The notes: generated by a model not told the origin, from the sequence alone. DNA of 64,000 nt from Candidatus Gastranaerophilales bacterium (GCA_944324445.1 CALUWL010000004.1:1-64000), one strand, 5' to 3'. Shown: positions 26,851-35,978, numbered from the stretch's first letter. Translations and numbers: made by a program.

Positions 26851-27267
26851 TTGAACATTAAAATAATACTTGAGGCAAAATTAAAAGAAAGTTTTTACAA
26901 AGAAGGCGTTTTTGAATACCAAAAGCGCCTTTTAGGACGAGTTAACGTTATAGAAGTCCAAAATATTGAAGAATACATTAAAAACAAACAAAATGCTTAT
27001 ATTATAACTCTTGAAATCGAAGGAAAAGAATTATCCAGCGTTGATTTTGCAAATAAATTAAAAGATATTGAAAACGATGGTTATTACAACGAGATTTTAT
27101 TTTTAATAGGCGGAGCTGAAGGTTTAAATGAAAATGTAAAGAAAAAATCAAATTTTAAACTTTCAATGTCTAAAATGACTTTCTTACATCAAGAAGCTGT
27201 GTTAATATTAATAGAACAAATATACAGGGCTTATAAAATTTTAAACAATGAGCCATATCACAAATAA
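26851..27267 (+). CDS. rlmH: 23S rRNA (pseudouridine-1915 N3)-methyltransferase RlmH
   Basis: A 138-residue SPOUT-type enzyme that methylates pseudouridine 1915 in helix 69 of 23S rRNA. The knot region LFLIGGAEGLN, the FKLSMSKMTFLHQEA segment and the C-terminal RAYKILNNEPYHK match the family. It dimerises and acts on the assembled 70S ribosome. The start codon is TTG at 26851, 3 bases after the symporter gene, so the two are co-transcribed. A purine-rich stretch (AATAAAGA) is the only ribosome-binding signal. Confidence 0.95.
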   Translation: MNIKIILEAKLKESFYKEGVFEYQKRLLGRVNVIEVQNIEEYIKNKQNAYIITLEIEGKELSSVDFANKLKDIENDGYYNEILFLIGGAEGLNENVKKKSNFKLSMSKMTFLHQEAVLILIEQIYRAYKILNNEPYHK

Positions 27268-27278
27268 AAGAGGTAAAA

Positions 27279-28577
27279 ATGAGAGCGGTTGACTTAATCG
27301 AAAAGAAAAAACAAGGGCTGGAGCACACAAAAGAAGAAATTTATTTTCTTGTTGAAAACTATATGAAAGGTATTATTGAAGATTATCAAATGTCAGCTTG
27401 GCTTATGGCGGTTTGTTTTCAAGGATTAAGTGATACTGAAACAGCATATTTAACTCAAAGTTTTGTAGATTCCGGTGAAATTCTTGATTTTTCAAATATT
27501 GCAAAACATGTTGCAGATAAACACTCTACAGGTGGAGTAGGAGACAAAGTTACTCTTGTTTTAGCACCGATTTTAGCGAGTCTTGGAGTACATACCGCAA
27601 AATTATCAGGAAGAGGCCTTGGTTTTACAGGCGGCACTATCGATAAACTCGAATCTATTCCAAATTTTAGATGTGAGCTTTCTAACGAAGAATTCTTTAA
27701 TCAAATCAAAAATGTTAAGGTTGCGATTTCTTCTCAAAGCCCAAACTTAACACCTGCTGACGGCAAAATATATGCTCTTAGAGATGTAACAGCAACAGTA
27801 GATAATAAATCATTAATTTGCGCTTCGGTCGTATCAAAAAAAATTGCATCAGGGGCAACATCTATTGTTTTGGATGTTAAATTTGGCTCGGGTGCATTTA
27901 TTAAAACAAAAGAAGAAGCAAAAGAACTTGCCGATTTAATGATTAAAACCGGAAAACTTTTAAATAGAAAGATAGATGTAGTTATAAGCTCGATGGAGCA
28001 ACCCTTGGGCTTTAACATCGGAAATAGTCTTGAAGTTATTGAATCAATTGAATTTTTAAAAGGCTTTTACGGCGAAGATTTATACGACATAACTCTTGCC
28101 CTTGCCGGAAAAACTCTTATTAACTGCGGGCTTGCTTATGATGATACTGACGTTAAAAAAATGGTGGATGAAGTTATCAAAAATGGCTCTGCTTTGCAGA
28201 AATTTAAAGAAATAATTAAAGCCCAAGGCGGAAATGTTAACGTTATAAACGATTATTCATTATTTGAAATCGGTAAAAACAAAATGGAAATAAAAGCACT
28301 GGATAGCGGATACATTACAAAATTAACCGCACTTGATATTGCACACAGCGCAAAGCTTTTGGGCGCAGGAAGAGATAAAAAAGGCGATAAAATTGATTTT
28401 GGAGCAGGAATTATCTTAAAAAAGAAAATATCCGATAATGTAAACAAAGGCGATACAGTTATGGAACTTTATTACAACAATGTTGAACAATCAAAACTTG
28501 ATGAAGCAATTAAAATAGCAAGAAACTCATTTAAAATTTCAAAAATAAAAGTTGAAAAACCTCAGTTAATTTTTTAA
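27279..28577 (+). CDS. Pyrimidine-nucleoside (thymidine) phosphorylase
   Basis: A 432-residue enzyme that splits thymidine, deoxyuridine or uridine with phosphate for nucleoside salvage. KHSTGGVGDK (81-90) binds phosphate. SGRGLGFTGGTIDKLES, SSQSPNLTPADGKIYALRD and GSGAFIKTKEEA are conserved in the family. A three-domain layout with a C-terminal pyruvate-carboxylase-like fold fits the length. GAGGTAAAA precedes the ATG. It lies between rlmH and ilvA on the same strand. Sequence alone does not separate DeoA from the broader-specificity Pdp type. Confidence 0.94.
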   Translation: MRAVDLIEKKKQGLEHTKEEIYFLVENYMKGIIEDYQMSAWLMAVCFQGLSDTETAYLTQSFVDSGEILDFSNIAKHVADKHSTGGVGDKVTLVLAPILASLGVHTAKLSGRGLGFTGGTIDKLESIPNFRCELSNEEFFNQIKNVKVAISSQSPNLTPADGKIYALRDVTATVDNKSLICASVVSKKIASGATSIVLDVKFGSGAFIKTKEEAKELADLMIKTGKLLNRKIDVVISSMEQPLGFNIGNSLEVIESIEFLKGFYGEDLYDITLALAGKTLINCGLAYDDTDVKKMVDEVIKNGSALQKFKEIIKAQGGNVNVINDYSLFEIGKNKMEIKALDSGYITKLTALDIAHSAKLLGAGRDKKGDKIDFGAGIILKKKISDNVNKGDTVMELYYNNVEQSKLDEAIKIARNSFKISKIKVEKPQLIF

Positions 28578-28598
28578 ATATTAAAAAGGGGAATAATT

Positions 28599-29810
28599 TT
28601 GGAAACATTATCATTAAAAAAAGTATATGAAGCAAGAGACATTTTATCAAAAGTTGCAAGAAAAACAGAACTTATACATTCTTCTTTTTTAAGCAGAAAA
28701 AATAATGTTTTTTTAAAAGCAGAAAATCTTCAATTAACAGGATCGTTCAAGCTAAGGGGTGCTTATTATAAAATTTCAAAATTAACTGATGAGCAAAAGA
28801 AAAAAGGTATAATAGCTTGTTCAGCAGGTAACCACGCCCAAGGAGTCGCACTTGCAGCTAAAGAAAATAATATTAAAGCCACAATCTTTATACCCGCAAC
28901 AGCGCCGCTATCAAAAGTAGAAGCGACACGCTCTTATGGCGCGGATATCAAATTAATAGACGGAGTCTATGATGATGCTTACAGGGAAGCTGTAAAATTT
29001 CAAAAAGAAACAGGCGGTATTTTTATTCATCCTTTTGATGACATCGATGTAATAGCAGGTCAAGGAACAATTGCTCTTGAAATATATGAACAATTATCTG
29101 ATGTTGATGCCATTGTTGTTCCAATCGGCGGAGGCGGCCTAATTTCAGGTATTGCAGCAACCATAAAACAATTAAAACCGGATTGCAAAATATACGGCGT
29201 TCAAGCAGAGCGCGCTAGCTCAATGTATGCATCTAAAAAAGAACATAAAAAAGTTGAACTTCGTTTTGTAAATACTTTTGCAGACGGCACCGCAGTAAAA
29301 GTTCCGGGGGATTTAACTTTTGATTTTTGCGAGCATAGCGTAGATGAAATTATAACAGTAACAGAAGATGAAATTGCATGCGCGGTTTTATCTTTAATAG
29401 AAAAAGAAAAATTGATTTCAGAAGGTTCAGGAGCATTATCAGTTGCAGCAGTTATGTTTGACAAAATCCCGCTTGAAAATAAAAATGTTGTTTGCGTAGT
29501 ATCGGGCGGCAATATTGATGTAAATATACTTTCAAGAGTAATAAACAGAGCTCTTCTAAAAGCCGGCAGAATATCTAACCTTACAGTTGAATTATTAGAT
29601 AAACCAGGACAACTAAAAGAAGTAAGTTCAATTATTGCTAAATACGGCGCAAATGTTATTCGAGTAAGACACAATCAAGGCGGAGAGGGCACGGATATTA
29701 ATGATTGTTACTTAAAAATCTCAATGGAAACAAGAGATTTTGAACATTTCAACAAAATCAAAAATGCTCTTATTGATGCAGGATATAATATTCTATCAAC
29801 AGTTCAATAA
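28599..29810 (+). CDS. ilvA: Threonine ammonia-lyase with C-terminal ACT domain
   Basis: A 403-residue PLP enzyme that converts threonine to 2-oxobutanoate and ammonia. The PLP lysine is K51 in TGSFKLRGAYYK. SAGNHAQGVA and GGGGLISGIA (phosphate loop) are present. Residues ~325-403 form an ACT domain (TVELLDKPGQLKEVSSII), so it is probably feedback-regulated by an amino acid. The length matches the one-ACT form found in many anaerobes. The start is TTG at 28599, with AAAAGGGGA upstream. ridA follows after 12 bases; RidA clears the reactive enamine that this enzyme releases. Confidence 0.95.
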   Translation: METLSLKKVYEARDILSKVARKTELIHSSFLSRKNNVFLKAENLQLTGSFKLRGAYYKISKLTDEQKKKGIIACSAGNHAQGVALAAKENNIKATIFIPATAPLSKVEATRSYGADIKLIDGVYDDAYREAVKFQKETGGIFIHPFDDIDVIAGQGTIALEIYEQLSDVDAIVVPIGGGGLISGIAATIKQLKPDCKIYGVQAERASSMYASKKEHKKVELRFVNTFADGTAVKVPGDLTFDFCEHSVDEIITVTEDEIACAVLSLIEKEKLISEGSGALSVAAVMFDKIPLENKNVVCVVSGGNIDVNILSRVINRALLKAGRISNLTVELLDKPGQLKEVSSIIAKYGANVIRVRHNQGGEGTDINDCYLKISMETRDFEHFNKIKNALIDAGYNILSTVQ

Positions 29811-29822
29811 AAAGGAGAAAAA

Positions 29823-30191
29823 ATGGAAAAAGTTTATACAAAATTAGCACCTGAACCGGTTGGACCATATTCACAAGCAATTAAAAAAAATGGCTTTCTA
29901 TTTTGTTCAGGACAAATCGCAATAAACCCCGAAAATAACGTGTTTATAGATGGAACAATCCAGGAGCAGACAGAGCAAGTTATGAAAAATATCAGTGCAG
30001 TTCTAAATGAAGCAGGATATGATTTCAATGATGTTATTAAAACAACTTGCTTCTTGGCTGATATGAATGATTTTCAAGAATTTAACAAAATATATTCAAA
30101 TTATTTCATATCTGAACCCGCAAGATCTTGTGTTCAAGCAAAACTTCCCAAAGGCGCTTTGGTTGAAGTTGAAGTTATTGCATTAAAATAA
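29823..30191 (+). CDS. ridA: RidA-family enamine/imine deaminase
   Basis: A 122-residue trimeric enzyme. PVGPYSQAI, LFCSGQIAI and SEPARSCVQAKLPKGALVEVE are family hallmarks. R101 is the active-site Arg that binds the substrate carboxylate, and E115 lies at the usual position near the end. RidA hydrolyses 2-aminoacrylate and 2-aminocrotonate, the intermediates released by threonine/serine dehydratases, and so protects PLP enzymes. Linkage to ilvA directly upstream supports this role. An AAAAGGAGAAAA Shine-Dalgarno sequence precedes the ATG. Only one base separates its stop from the convergent gene. Confidence 0.95.
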   Translation: MEKVYTKLAPEPVGPYSQAIKKNGFLFCSGQIAINPENNVFIDGTIQEQTEQVMKNISAVLNEAGYDFNDVIKTTCFLADMNDFQEFNKIYSNYFISEPARSCVQAKLPKGALVEVEVIALK

Positions 30192-30192
30192 T

Positions 30193-30519
30193 TTATTTTA
30201 AACTTTGCAATATATAGTTATTTATACCATTTTTAAAATTAATAGCTTCAAAACCTGATAAATTAACGAAGCTATTAATTTTATTATTTTGGTTATAGTT
30301 CGGATGTTCTGCACATTCAATATTAAAATTACAAGGCTTGCCCAAATTTTGAACATTATTGATTTTATTTAATTCAACTTGCGAAACTGTTTCTTGAAGT
30401 ACATCTTCAAATGTATTTTCATAAGCTTCTTGAGCATTAAATGTTGCTTGCGAACTTATTTCTACGCTGCTATCCAAAGCAAGCATTTGTGTGGCATTAA
30501 AAGATATTGTATTTATCAT
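30193..30519 (-). CDS. Unknown small protein with MxTISFN N-terminus
   Basis: A 108-residue protein beginning MINTISFN, a version of the short N-terminal signature seen in five other proteins of this window. The rest is Asn- and Glu-rich with no recognised domain and no membrane segment; a Cys pair lies in the second half (NFNIECAEHPN). AAAGGAAAAT directly before the ATG is a good ribosome-binding site. It is separated by one base from the convergent ridA. It might be a small effector or surface protein; no function can be given. Confidence 0.7.
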   Translation of the reverse strand: MINTISFNATQMLALDSSVEISSQATFNAQEAYENTFEDVLQETVSQVELNKINNVQNLGKPCNFNIECAEHPNYNQNNKINSFVNLSGFEAINFKNGINNYILQSLK

Positions 30520-30542
30520 ATTTTCCTTTAAATCTAAGTAAA

Positions 30543-30567
30543 ACCTTGATTAAAAAATAATCAAGGT
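30543..30567 (-). terminator. Terminator of the isochorismatase-like gene
   Basis: Arms ACCTTGATTA (30543-30552) and TAATCAAGGT (30558-30567), followed on the minus strand by TTTT. It lies 16 bases past the stop of the gene at 30583-31119. Confidence 0.7.
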
Positions 30568-30582
30568 ATGAACAGTAGCAAT

Positions 30583-31119
30583 TTATTTAATTAGTGCTTG
30601 AATTTCTTTAAAATTAACATGTTTTGATGTTTTTAAAAGTTCAAAAAGAGCAATTTCAAGAGTAATTACACTTGCGCCCTTTTGTTTAGCTAAATCAAGA
30701 GCTGTTTGATGATTTTCATTACATCTTGAAGCCGAGCAATCCTTTAATATATAGACTTTATATCCATTTTCTAAAAAATCAATTACGCTTTGCAAAACGC
30801 AAATATGAGTTTCTATGCCGAAAATTATTATATTTTTATTTTTAAGCTTATCAAATTCATTTCTAAATTCATCTGTTTTATATGCACTGAAACTTGTTTT
30901 TTCAACTGTTAAAAAATCTTTTATTGACATTATCTCGCTAACCGTTGCCCCTAAACCTTTTGGATACTGTTCGGTTATTATAGTATCCATATTTAAAATA
31001 TTTGCAGCCTTCATAATTTTTACTGCATTATTTTTAATCTCTTCACCATTTTGAAGCATATTAACAAGTTTGTCTTGAATATCTATGCAGACAATGGTTG
31101 TGTTATTTGTGTCAAACAT
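30583..31119 (-). CDS. Isochorismatase-like cysteine hydrolase
   Basis: A 178-residue hydrolase with the triad D13 (VCIDIQDKL), K74 (VEKTSFSAY) and C107 (GIETHICVLQS). The family includes nicotinamidases, N-carbamoyl amidases and isochorismatases; the residues next to the triad do not decide between them. A bacterial YcaC-like or nicotinamidase-like role is possible. GGGAG lies ten bases before the ATG. It is a single gene with its own terminator, next to the ribosomal operon on the same strand. Confidence 0.9.
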   Translation of the reverse strand: MFDTNNTTIVCIDIQDKLVNMLQNGEEIKNNAVKIMKAANILNMDTIITEQYPKGLGATVSEIMSIKDFLTVEKTSFSAYKTDEFRNEFDKLKNKNIIIFGIETHICVLQSVIDFLENGYKVYILKDCSASRCNENHQTALDLAKQKGASVITLEIALFELLKTSKHVNFKEIQALIK

Positions 31120-31205
31120 TTATATAATACTCCCTAAGTCAGATTTATTATTGCATTAATTTTAAAATTAGTCATGGGATATATGTATGATTTTATATTC
31201 ATGAA

Positions 31206-31233
31206 AAAAACCGCTTTAAAAAGCGGTTTTTTA
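31206..31233 (-). terminator. Terminator of the ribosomal protein operon
   Basis: Arms AAAAACCGCTT (31206-31216) and AAGCGGTTTTT (31221-31231), loop TAAA, GC-rich core and T-tract on the minus strand. It lies 21 bases past the stop of rpsI. Confidence 0.9.
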
Positions 31234-31254
31234 AAATTGCATATAATTTCAAAA

Positions 31255-31665
31255 TTATCTTTTTGAGAATTGAAATCTTTTTCTTGCACGTTTACGACCG
31301 TATTTCTTACGTTCTTTAATACGTGAATCACGAGTAAGCATACCTTCTTGTTTTAAAGTTGCTTTGTATTCTTCGTTGATTTCAACTAAAGCTCTTGATA
31401 TTGCAAGCTTAATAGCATCAGCTTGAGCACTAACACCGCCGCCAATTGCTTTAACTCTAACATCATATTTATCTTGATTTTCTGTTAAAACAAGAGGGCT
31501 GTATATAGTCATTTCAAGAGAAGGTCTGTTGCCGAAATAACCTTTTAAAGTTTTTCCGTTAACAAAAATTCTGCCTTTGCCTGAAACAACTTTGGCAACT
31601 GCAATTGAGCATTTTCTTCTGCCTGTTTTTATAACTTCATGTTTATCTGTATTTTTAGCAGCCAT
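31255..31665 (-). CDS. rpsI: 30S ribosomal protein S9
   Basis: A 136-residue protein of the small subunit head. TGRRKCSIAVAKV near the start and the C-terminal tail KKYGRKRARKRFQFSKR, which reaches the P-site tRNA, are diagnostic. Its ATG overlaps the last base of rplM (TAATG arrangement). It is the last gene of the operon; a terminator follows. Confidence 0.98.
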   Translation of the reverse strand: MAAKNTDKHEVIKTGRRKCSIAVAKVVSGKGRIFVNGKTLKGYFGNRPSLEMTIYSPLVLTENQDKYDVRVKAIGGGVSAQADAIKLAISRALVEINEEYKATLKQEGMLTRDSRIKERKKYGRKRARKRFQFSKR

Positions 31666-32105
31666 TATTTATCTCCTTTTAATTCATATACTTCAGGTTT
31701 TTGGGCAGCATGCGGATGTTCAGCCCCTGCGTATACTTTTAATTTTTGGAATTGTTCATCACCCAATGTGTTATGAGGAAGCATACCTTTAACGGCTTTT
31801 TCAATTGCGCGTGTCGGAGTTTTTTCCATCATAGCTTTGAAGCTAATTTCTTTAAAACCTCCAGGGAATCCTGAATGGCTTCTGTATAATTTATCAGTTT
31901 CTTTTTTACCTGATACCGTAATTTTATCCGCATTTATTATGATAACAAAATCTCCGGTATCAACATTTGGTGTATATTGAGGTTTATTTTTACCTCTTAA
32001 TATGTTAGCAGCAGCAACTGCAACTCTTCCTAATGTTGCACCTTCTGCGTCAATAACATACCATTTGCGTGTTATTTCCAGTGGTTTTGCACTAAAAGTT
32101 TTCAT
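31665..32105 (-). CDS. rplM: 50S ribosomal protein L13
   Basis: A 146-residue protein. [31 protein letters not shown] and [13 protein letters not shown] match the family along its length. It binds early to 23S rRNA during assembly. It lies 15 bases after truA and overlaps rpsI by one base. The rplM-rpsI pair is conserved in almost all bacteria. Confidence 0.98.
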   Translation of the reverse strand: MKTFSAKPLEITRKWYVIDAEGATLGRVAVAAANILRGKNKPQYTPNVDTGDFVIIINADKITVSGKKETDKLYRSHSGFPGGFKEISFKAMMEKTPTRAIEKAVKGMLPHNTLGDEQFQKLKVYAGAEHPHAAQKPEVYELKGDK

Positions 32106-32120
32106 TATTTACCTTCCTTT

Positions 32121-32912
32121 TTAAGAATTAATTTTTTGAATATAACTATCTACATCATCATAACCAACGTATTCAAGGCATAAGCCTTTTGCATCGATTA
32201 CATTTGCAGCTTTAGACCTGTCTTTGGATATCAACACTTCTTTCATAACCTCGGGTTTAAGATTATTTCTGTCCATATAAAGAAGCTGCCCTACAACAGT
32301 TCTAACCATATTATAGAGAAATCTGTCGCCTATAATATCTATAAAGATAAAATTTCGTCTTTCTGTTATGTTTGCTTTGGCTTTAGCATAATATATTCTG
32401 CAATCATTATAAGGGTTATCCGATGCAGATTTAAACGCTGAAAAATCGTGATATCCAATCAAATAGGATAACGCCTGATTAATTTTTTCAACATTCAACT
32501 TGTTATAAGGATAAAACAGATAACTATCCGAAAAAACCGAAGCAACATGGTCATTTAAGATTGTATATCTGTAATGCTTATATTTTGCAAATTTTTGCGC
32601 ATGAAAATTGGAATCAACTTCATTAATCGCAAAAACCTTCACATCACAAGGAAGAATACAATTAAGAGAATACAAGAACTTATCCGTATTTTCTATTTTA
32701 CTTAAGGTGTCAAAATGGGCAGTTTGAAACTTAGCTGACACTTTAGCATCTGTTCTTCCCGAGAAAAACGTTTTTATTTTACCTTTTGTCAATGTACAAA
32801 GTGCTTTTTCAATTTCTCCTTGGACAGTTCTTTTATCGGGCTGTTTCTGGCTTCCGAAAAAATCATCTCCACGAAATTCAAAGCAAATGATGTATCTAGC
32901 CTGAAATGTCAT
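32121..32912 (-). CDS. truA: tRNA pseudouridine(38-40) synthase TruA
   Basis: A 263-residue enzyme that makes pseudouridine at positions 38-40 of the tRNA anticodon arm. The catalytic Asp lies in FFSGRTDAKVSA (about residues 50-60); the usual form is GRTDaGVHA, so this copy diverges in the last part. YRYTILN, FLYNMVRTVVGQLL and DAKGLCLEYVGY are also present. It overlaps rplQ by one base. In cyanobacteria truA also lies between rplQ and rplM. Confidence 0.95.
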   Translation of the reverse strand: MTFQARYIICFEFRGDDFFGSQKQPDKRTVQGEIEKALCTLTKGKIKTFFSGRTDAKVSAKFQTAHFDTLSKIENTDKFLYSLNCILPCDVKVFAINEVDSNFHAQKFAKYKHYRYTILNDHVASVFSDSYLFYPYNKLNVEKINQALSYLIGYHDFSAFKSASDNPYNDCRIYYAKAKANITERRNFIFIDIIGDRFLYNMVRTVVGQLLYMDRNNLKPEVMKEVLISKDRSKAANVIDAKGLCLEYVGYDDVDSYIQKINS

Positions 32913-33340
32913 TAAACTAACTGAATTAATGCCATCTCTGCATTATCGCCACGACGGGGAGTTAATCTTAAGATTCTTGTATATCCGCCATTACGAGTTG
33001 CATATTTTTTACCGATTACAGAAAATAATTGTCTTAAAACAGATTGTTTAGGTAATTTTCTGCCTTCTGGCATTACATCAAACAATTCACCTGTTTCAAC
33101 GTCAATAAATTTTTCTGTTTCGATATCATATATATCTTTTTTTGCTTCACGACGAGCAGCTAAGTCGCCTTTTTTAGCAAAAGTGATAATTGATTCTGCA
33201 TAAGGCTTAAGAGCTTTAGCTCTTGCCATTGTAGTTGTAATTTCACCATTTAAGAACAACTGTGAAGCCAAAGTGCGCAATAAAGCTTTTCTTTGATCAG
33301 CAGCCTTAGATAGTTTATGAATTTTACGACCGTGTCTCAT
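32912..33340 (-). CDS. rplQ: 50S ribosomal protein L17
   Basis: A 142-residue protein. RHGRKIHKLSKAADQRKALLRTLA at the start, cut here as RHGRKIHKL plus RKALLRTLA, and TRNGGYTRILRL near the end identify L17. It is somewhat longer than the usual 115-130 residues. The extra length lies around 80-105 (DIETEKFIDVETGELFD), a loop at the surface of the protein. It follows rpoA after 25 bases and overlaps truA by one base. Confidence 0.97.
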   Translation of the reverse strand: MRHGRKIHKLSKAADQRKALLRTLASQLFLNGEITTTMARAKALKPYAESIITFAKKGDLAARREAKKDIYDIETEKFIDVETGELFDVMPEGRKLPKQSVLRQLFSVIGKKYATRNGGYTRILRLTPRRGDNAEMALIQLV

Positions 33341-33365
33341 TTTATCTGTTCCTTACTTTTGACTG

Positions 33366-34343
33366 TTATATTAATTCAAGATCATCGGCATCTTCAGGGT
33401 TGGGTTGCAAATCAAGCCCCATTTGATGAAGTTTTTCGATTACTTCATCAGAAGATTTTTTACCGAAATTTTTAATATTCAATAAATCATGTTCTGATTT
33501 TTTCAATAATTCAGACATAGAATTTATACTTGCTCTTTTTAAGCAGTTATAAGCTCTGACTGACAATTCTAAGTCTTCAATTGTTAAAGAAGGCGTAGTT
33601 TCAACAGCTTCTTCTTGTACTTCAATTATTTCAGGTTTAGCCTGTACAGGAGTTCCTGAAATACCTGCAATTTGACTAAAGTGTTCGATTAGAAGGTTTG
33701 AAGCTTTTGATAAAGCTGCACCAACTTCGATTGAACCATTTGACCAAATTTCAAGAGTTAATTTATCAAAATCTAATGATTCACCTACACGAGCAGGTTC
33801 AACATTGTAGCTAACTCTTCTGATTGGCATAAATACTGCATCAATTGGCAATAAGTCGATAGGAAGTCCGTTTTTTTGTTCTTTTAAAACATCTGTCGTA
33901 ACATATCCTTTGCCAACTTCCACAGTGATATCTGCATGAATTGAACCACCTTCGGACAATGTACAAATTACACAATCAGGATTTACAATTTTAACTCCAG
34001 CAGGAAGTTCAATATCGCCCGCTAAAACAGGTCCCGGTTTTGTAGCATCCAATCTTAAGTGTTGAGGTTCAATAGAATCAGTTTTAACCACAACGGATTT
34101 TAAATTCAACATTATATCGATAACATCTTCAACAACTCCGGGAATTGAAGTGTATTCGTGAGTAATACCTTCTATTCTGACAGAAGTTACAGCAGCACCT
34201 TCAAGACTTGATAACAACACGCGTCTTAAAGAATTACCAATTGTAGCACCATAGCCTCTTTCTAGTGGCTCAATAACGAATTTACCGTATTGAGAACCAT
34301 CTGATGAAGTTGTTGTGTTGATATTTTTGATTTTAAGTTCCAT
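33366..34343 (-). CDS. rpoA: RNA polymerase alpha subunit
   Basis: A 325-residue subunit. The N-terminal domain (about 1-230), with GYGATIGNSLRRVLLSSLEGAAV, dimerises and starts polymerase assembly. A linker leads to the C-terminal domain (about 250-315; LELSVRAYNCLKRASINS and LLNIKNFGKKSSDEV), which contacts upstream promoter DNA and regulators. It lies between rpsD and rplQ in the usual order of many bacteria. GGAGAG precedes the ATG. Confidence 0.98.
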   Translation of the reverse strand: MELKIKNINTTTSSDGSQYGKFVIEPLERGYGATIGNSLRRVLLSSLEGAAVTSVRIEGITHEYTSIPGVVEDVIDIMLNLKSVVVKTDSIEPQHLRLDATKPGPVLAGDIELPAGVKIVNPDCVICTLSEGGSIHADITVEVGKGYVTTDVLKEQKNGLPIDLLPIDAVFMPIRRVSYNVEPARVGESLDFDKLTLEIWSNGSIEVGAALSKASNLLIEHFSQIAGISGTPVQAKPEIIEVQEEAVETTPSLTIEDLELSVRAYNCLKRASINSMSELLKKSEHDLLNIKNFGKKSSDEVIEKLHQMGLDLQPNPEDADDLELI

Positions 34344-34361
34344 AATTTTATTCTCTCCTAA

Positions 34362-34964
34362 TTATTTAGAGTAGTATTCAATAACGAGTTGTTCTTTAAA
34401 TTCAGGATCAAGTTCTTCCCTTTGAGGAATTCTATCAAATGTTATTTTTAATTCATTTCTATCAACTGTTAACCAAGCGTAATTCAACGCTAAATCAATT
34501 GATTCAATAACATTTTTGATGAATTCTTTTGAATTTTCTCTAACTGTAACAACGTCGCCTGCTTTCAATAAATAAGAAGGAATATCAACTTTTTTACCGT
34601 TAACAAGAACGTGTGCGTGATTAACTATTTGTCTTGCTTGTCTTCTGGTAATTGCAAAACCGGCTCTGTAAATAACATTATCAAATCTTGATTCAAGAGT
34701 TTGTAACATAATTGTACCGGTAACGCCTGTTTTTCTTGTTGCTTTTTCATAATATTTTGCAAACTGTTTTTCGCTAACCAAATAAGTCATTCTAATTGTT
34801 TGTTTTGCTTTTAATTGCAAAGCATAATCAGAATTTTTCTTTCTGAGAGCACCATGTTGACCAGACGCGGTTTGTCTCATTGATGTTGTCAATTTGCGGT
34901 TTGACAAATCTTTAACACCATAATTTCTGAATAATTTATTTGTAGGTCCTGTATATTTAGCCAT
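34362..34964 (-). CDS. rpsD: 30S ribosomal protein S4
   Basis: A 200-residue primary 16S rRNA-binding protein. The N-terminus (MAKYTGPTNKLFRNYG) lacks the zinc-binding Cys set found in some S4 proteins. The S4 RNA-binding domain begins at about 90 (LESRFDNVIYRAGFAITRRQARQ in part). The gene lies between rpsK and rpoA as in E. coli. In cyanobacteria rpsD is usually elsewhere, so this order mixes two patterns. Confidence 0.98.
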   Translation of the reverse strand: MAKYTGPTNKLFRNYGVKDLSNRKLTTSMRQTASGQHGALRKKNSDYALQLKAKQTIRMTYLVSEKQFAKYYEKATRKTGVTGTIMLQTLESRFDNVIYRAGFAITRRQARQIVNHAHVLVNGKKVDIPSYLLKAGDVVTVRENSKEFIKNVIESIDLALNYAWLTVDRNELKITFDRIPQREELDPEFKEQLVIEYYSK

Positions 34965-34994
34965 TTTAGCTCCTATTATTTATCAATTACTTAA

Positions 34995-35381
34995 CTATAC
35001 TCTGCGTTTTTTAGGTGGACGGCATCCGTTGTGAGGAATTGGAGTTACATCTTTAATTAATGTAATTTCAAGACCTGCGCTTTGAATAGCTCTGATTGCA
35101 GTTTCTCTACCTGAACCAGGGCCTTTAACGTATACTTCAACCTTTTTCATTCCTTGATCGATTGATTTTTTTGCAACAATTTCTGCTGCACTTTGTGCTG
35201 CAAAAGGAGTTCCTTTTCTAGCACCTTTAAAACCGCAACCACCAGCAGAAGCCCAAGCAACAGCGTTACCTTGAGTATCTGTAGAAGTTACAATGGTATT
35301 ATTGAAAGTGGATTGAATATGTACAACCCCTTGCAATATATTTTTTCTTTCTTTCTTTTTAGTTTTTGTCGGTTTAGCCAT
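34995..35381 (-). CDS. rpsK: 30S ribosomal protein S11
   Basis: A 128-residue platform protein near the Shine-Dalgarno binding site. [36 protein letters not shown] and the C-terminal [18 protein letters not shown] identify it. AAAAGGAAAT precedes the ATG. The gap of 50 bases to rpsM holds no separate signal that I can see. Confidence 0.98.
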   Translation of the reverse strand: MAKPTKTKKKERKNILQGVVHIQSTFNNTIVTSTDTQGNAVAWASAGGCGFKGARKGTPFAAQSAAEIVAKKSIDQGMKKVEVYVKGPGSGRETAIRAIQSAGLEITLIKDVTPIPHNGCRPPKKRRV

Positions 35382-35431
35382 TATATATTTCCTTTTAGTT
35401 TATTATGCATATTAACATTTAGCGATTTACA

Positions 35432-35800
35432 CTATTTTTTCTTGTTTGCAATTGGGCCTGTTTTTTTGCCGCGTCTTGTTCTTGCGTTTGTTTTTGTTCT
35501 TTGACCACGAACAGGCAACTTTCTTCTGTGGCGAATACCACGATAAGAATTAATTTCACTTAAACGTTTGATGTGTAGTGATTCTTCTCTTTTCAAATCA
35601 CCTTCAATTGTATAGTGAGCAATTTCGTTTCTTAATTTTTTAATATCGTCATCTGTAAGATCGTCTGTTCTCAAATCTTGAGAGATATTACAAGCAGCTA
35701 AAATTTTAGCACTTCTTGTTGGTCCGATACCATAGATGTAGGTTAAAGCTATAACCATTCTTTTATTACGGGGTAAATCGACCCCTACTAATCTTGCCAT
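35432..35800 (-). CDS. rpsM: 30S ribosomal protein S13
   Basis: A 122-residue protein of the head that contacts the P-site tRNA and L5. [20 protein letters not shown] and [22 protein letters not shown] are diagnostic. It follows rpmJ after 52 bases in the common infA-rpmJ-rpsM order. AGGAGAAAAT precedes the ATG. Confidence 0.98.
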   Translation of the reverse strand: MARLVGVDLPRNKRMVIALTYIYGIGPTRSAKILAACNISQDLRTDDLTDDDIKKLRNEIAHYTIEGDLKREESLHIKRLSEINSYRGIRHRRKLPVRGQRTKTNARTRRGKKTGPIANKKK

Positions 35801-35852
35801 TTATTTTCTCCTATTTTGACATTTCTTTTATTAATTCGGTGATACAAGTAAA

Positions 35853-35966
35853 TTATCCTTGTCTTTGTTTGTGTTTCGGATGTTTGCAAACAACCGTAAC
35901 TCTGCCGCGTCTTTTAATTATTTGGCAGTCTTTACATATTTTTTTTACTGATGCTCTTACTTTCAT
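35853..35966 (-). CDS. rpmJ: 50S ribosomal protein L36
   Basis: A 37-residue protein. It starts [20 protein letters not shown] and ends [10 protein letters not shown]. The zinc ligands C11, C14, C27 and H32 are all present, so this is the zinc-binding (C+) form. It lies 12 bases after infA and before rpsM, which is the standard position. AAAAGGACAAAA provides the ribosome-binding site. Confidence 0.97.
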   Translation of the reverse strand: MKVRASVKKICKDCQIIKRRGRVTVVCKHPKHKQRQG

Positions 35967-35978
35967 TTTTTTGTCCTT

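Noticed and set aside
29201-29674. A 157-codon minus-strand frame opposite ilvA
   Set aside because: Ser/Thr-rich antisense shadow of a well-conserved enzyme gene.
31134-31331. A 65-codon minus-strand frame over the rpsI end and terminator
   Set aside because: It runs through the S9 C-terminal coding region in another frame and through the terminator hairpin.
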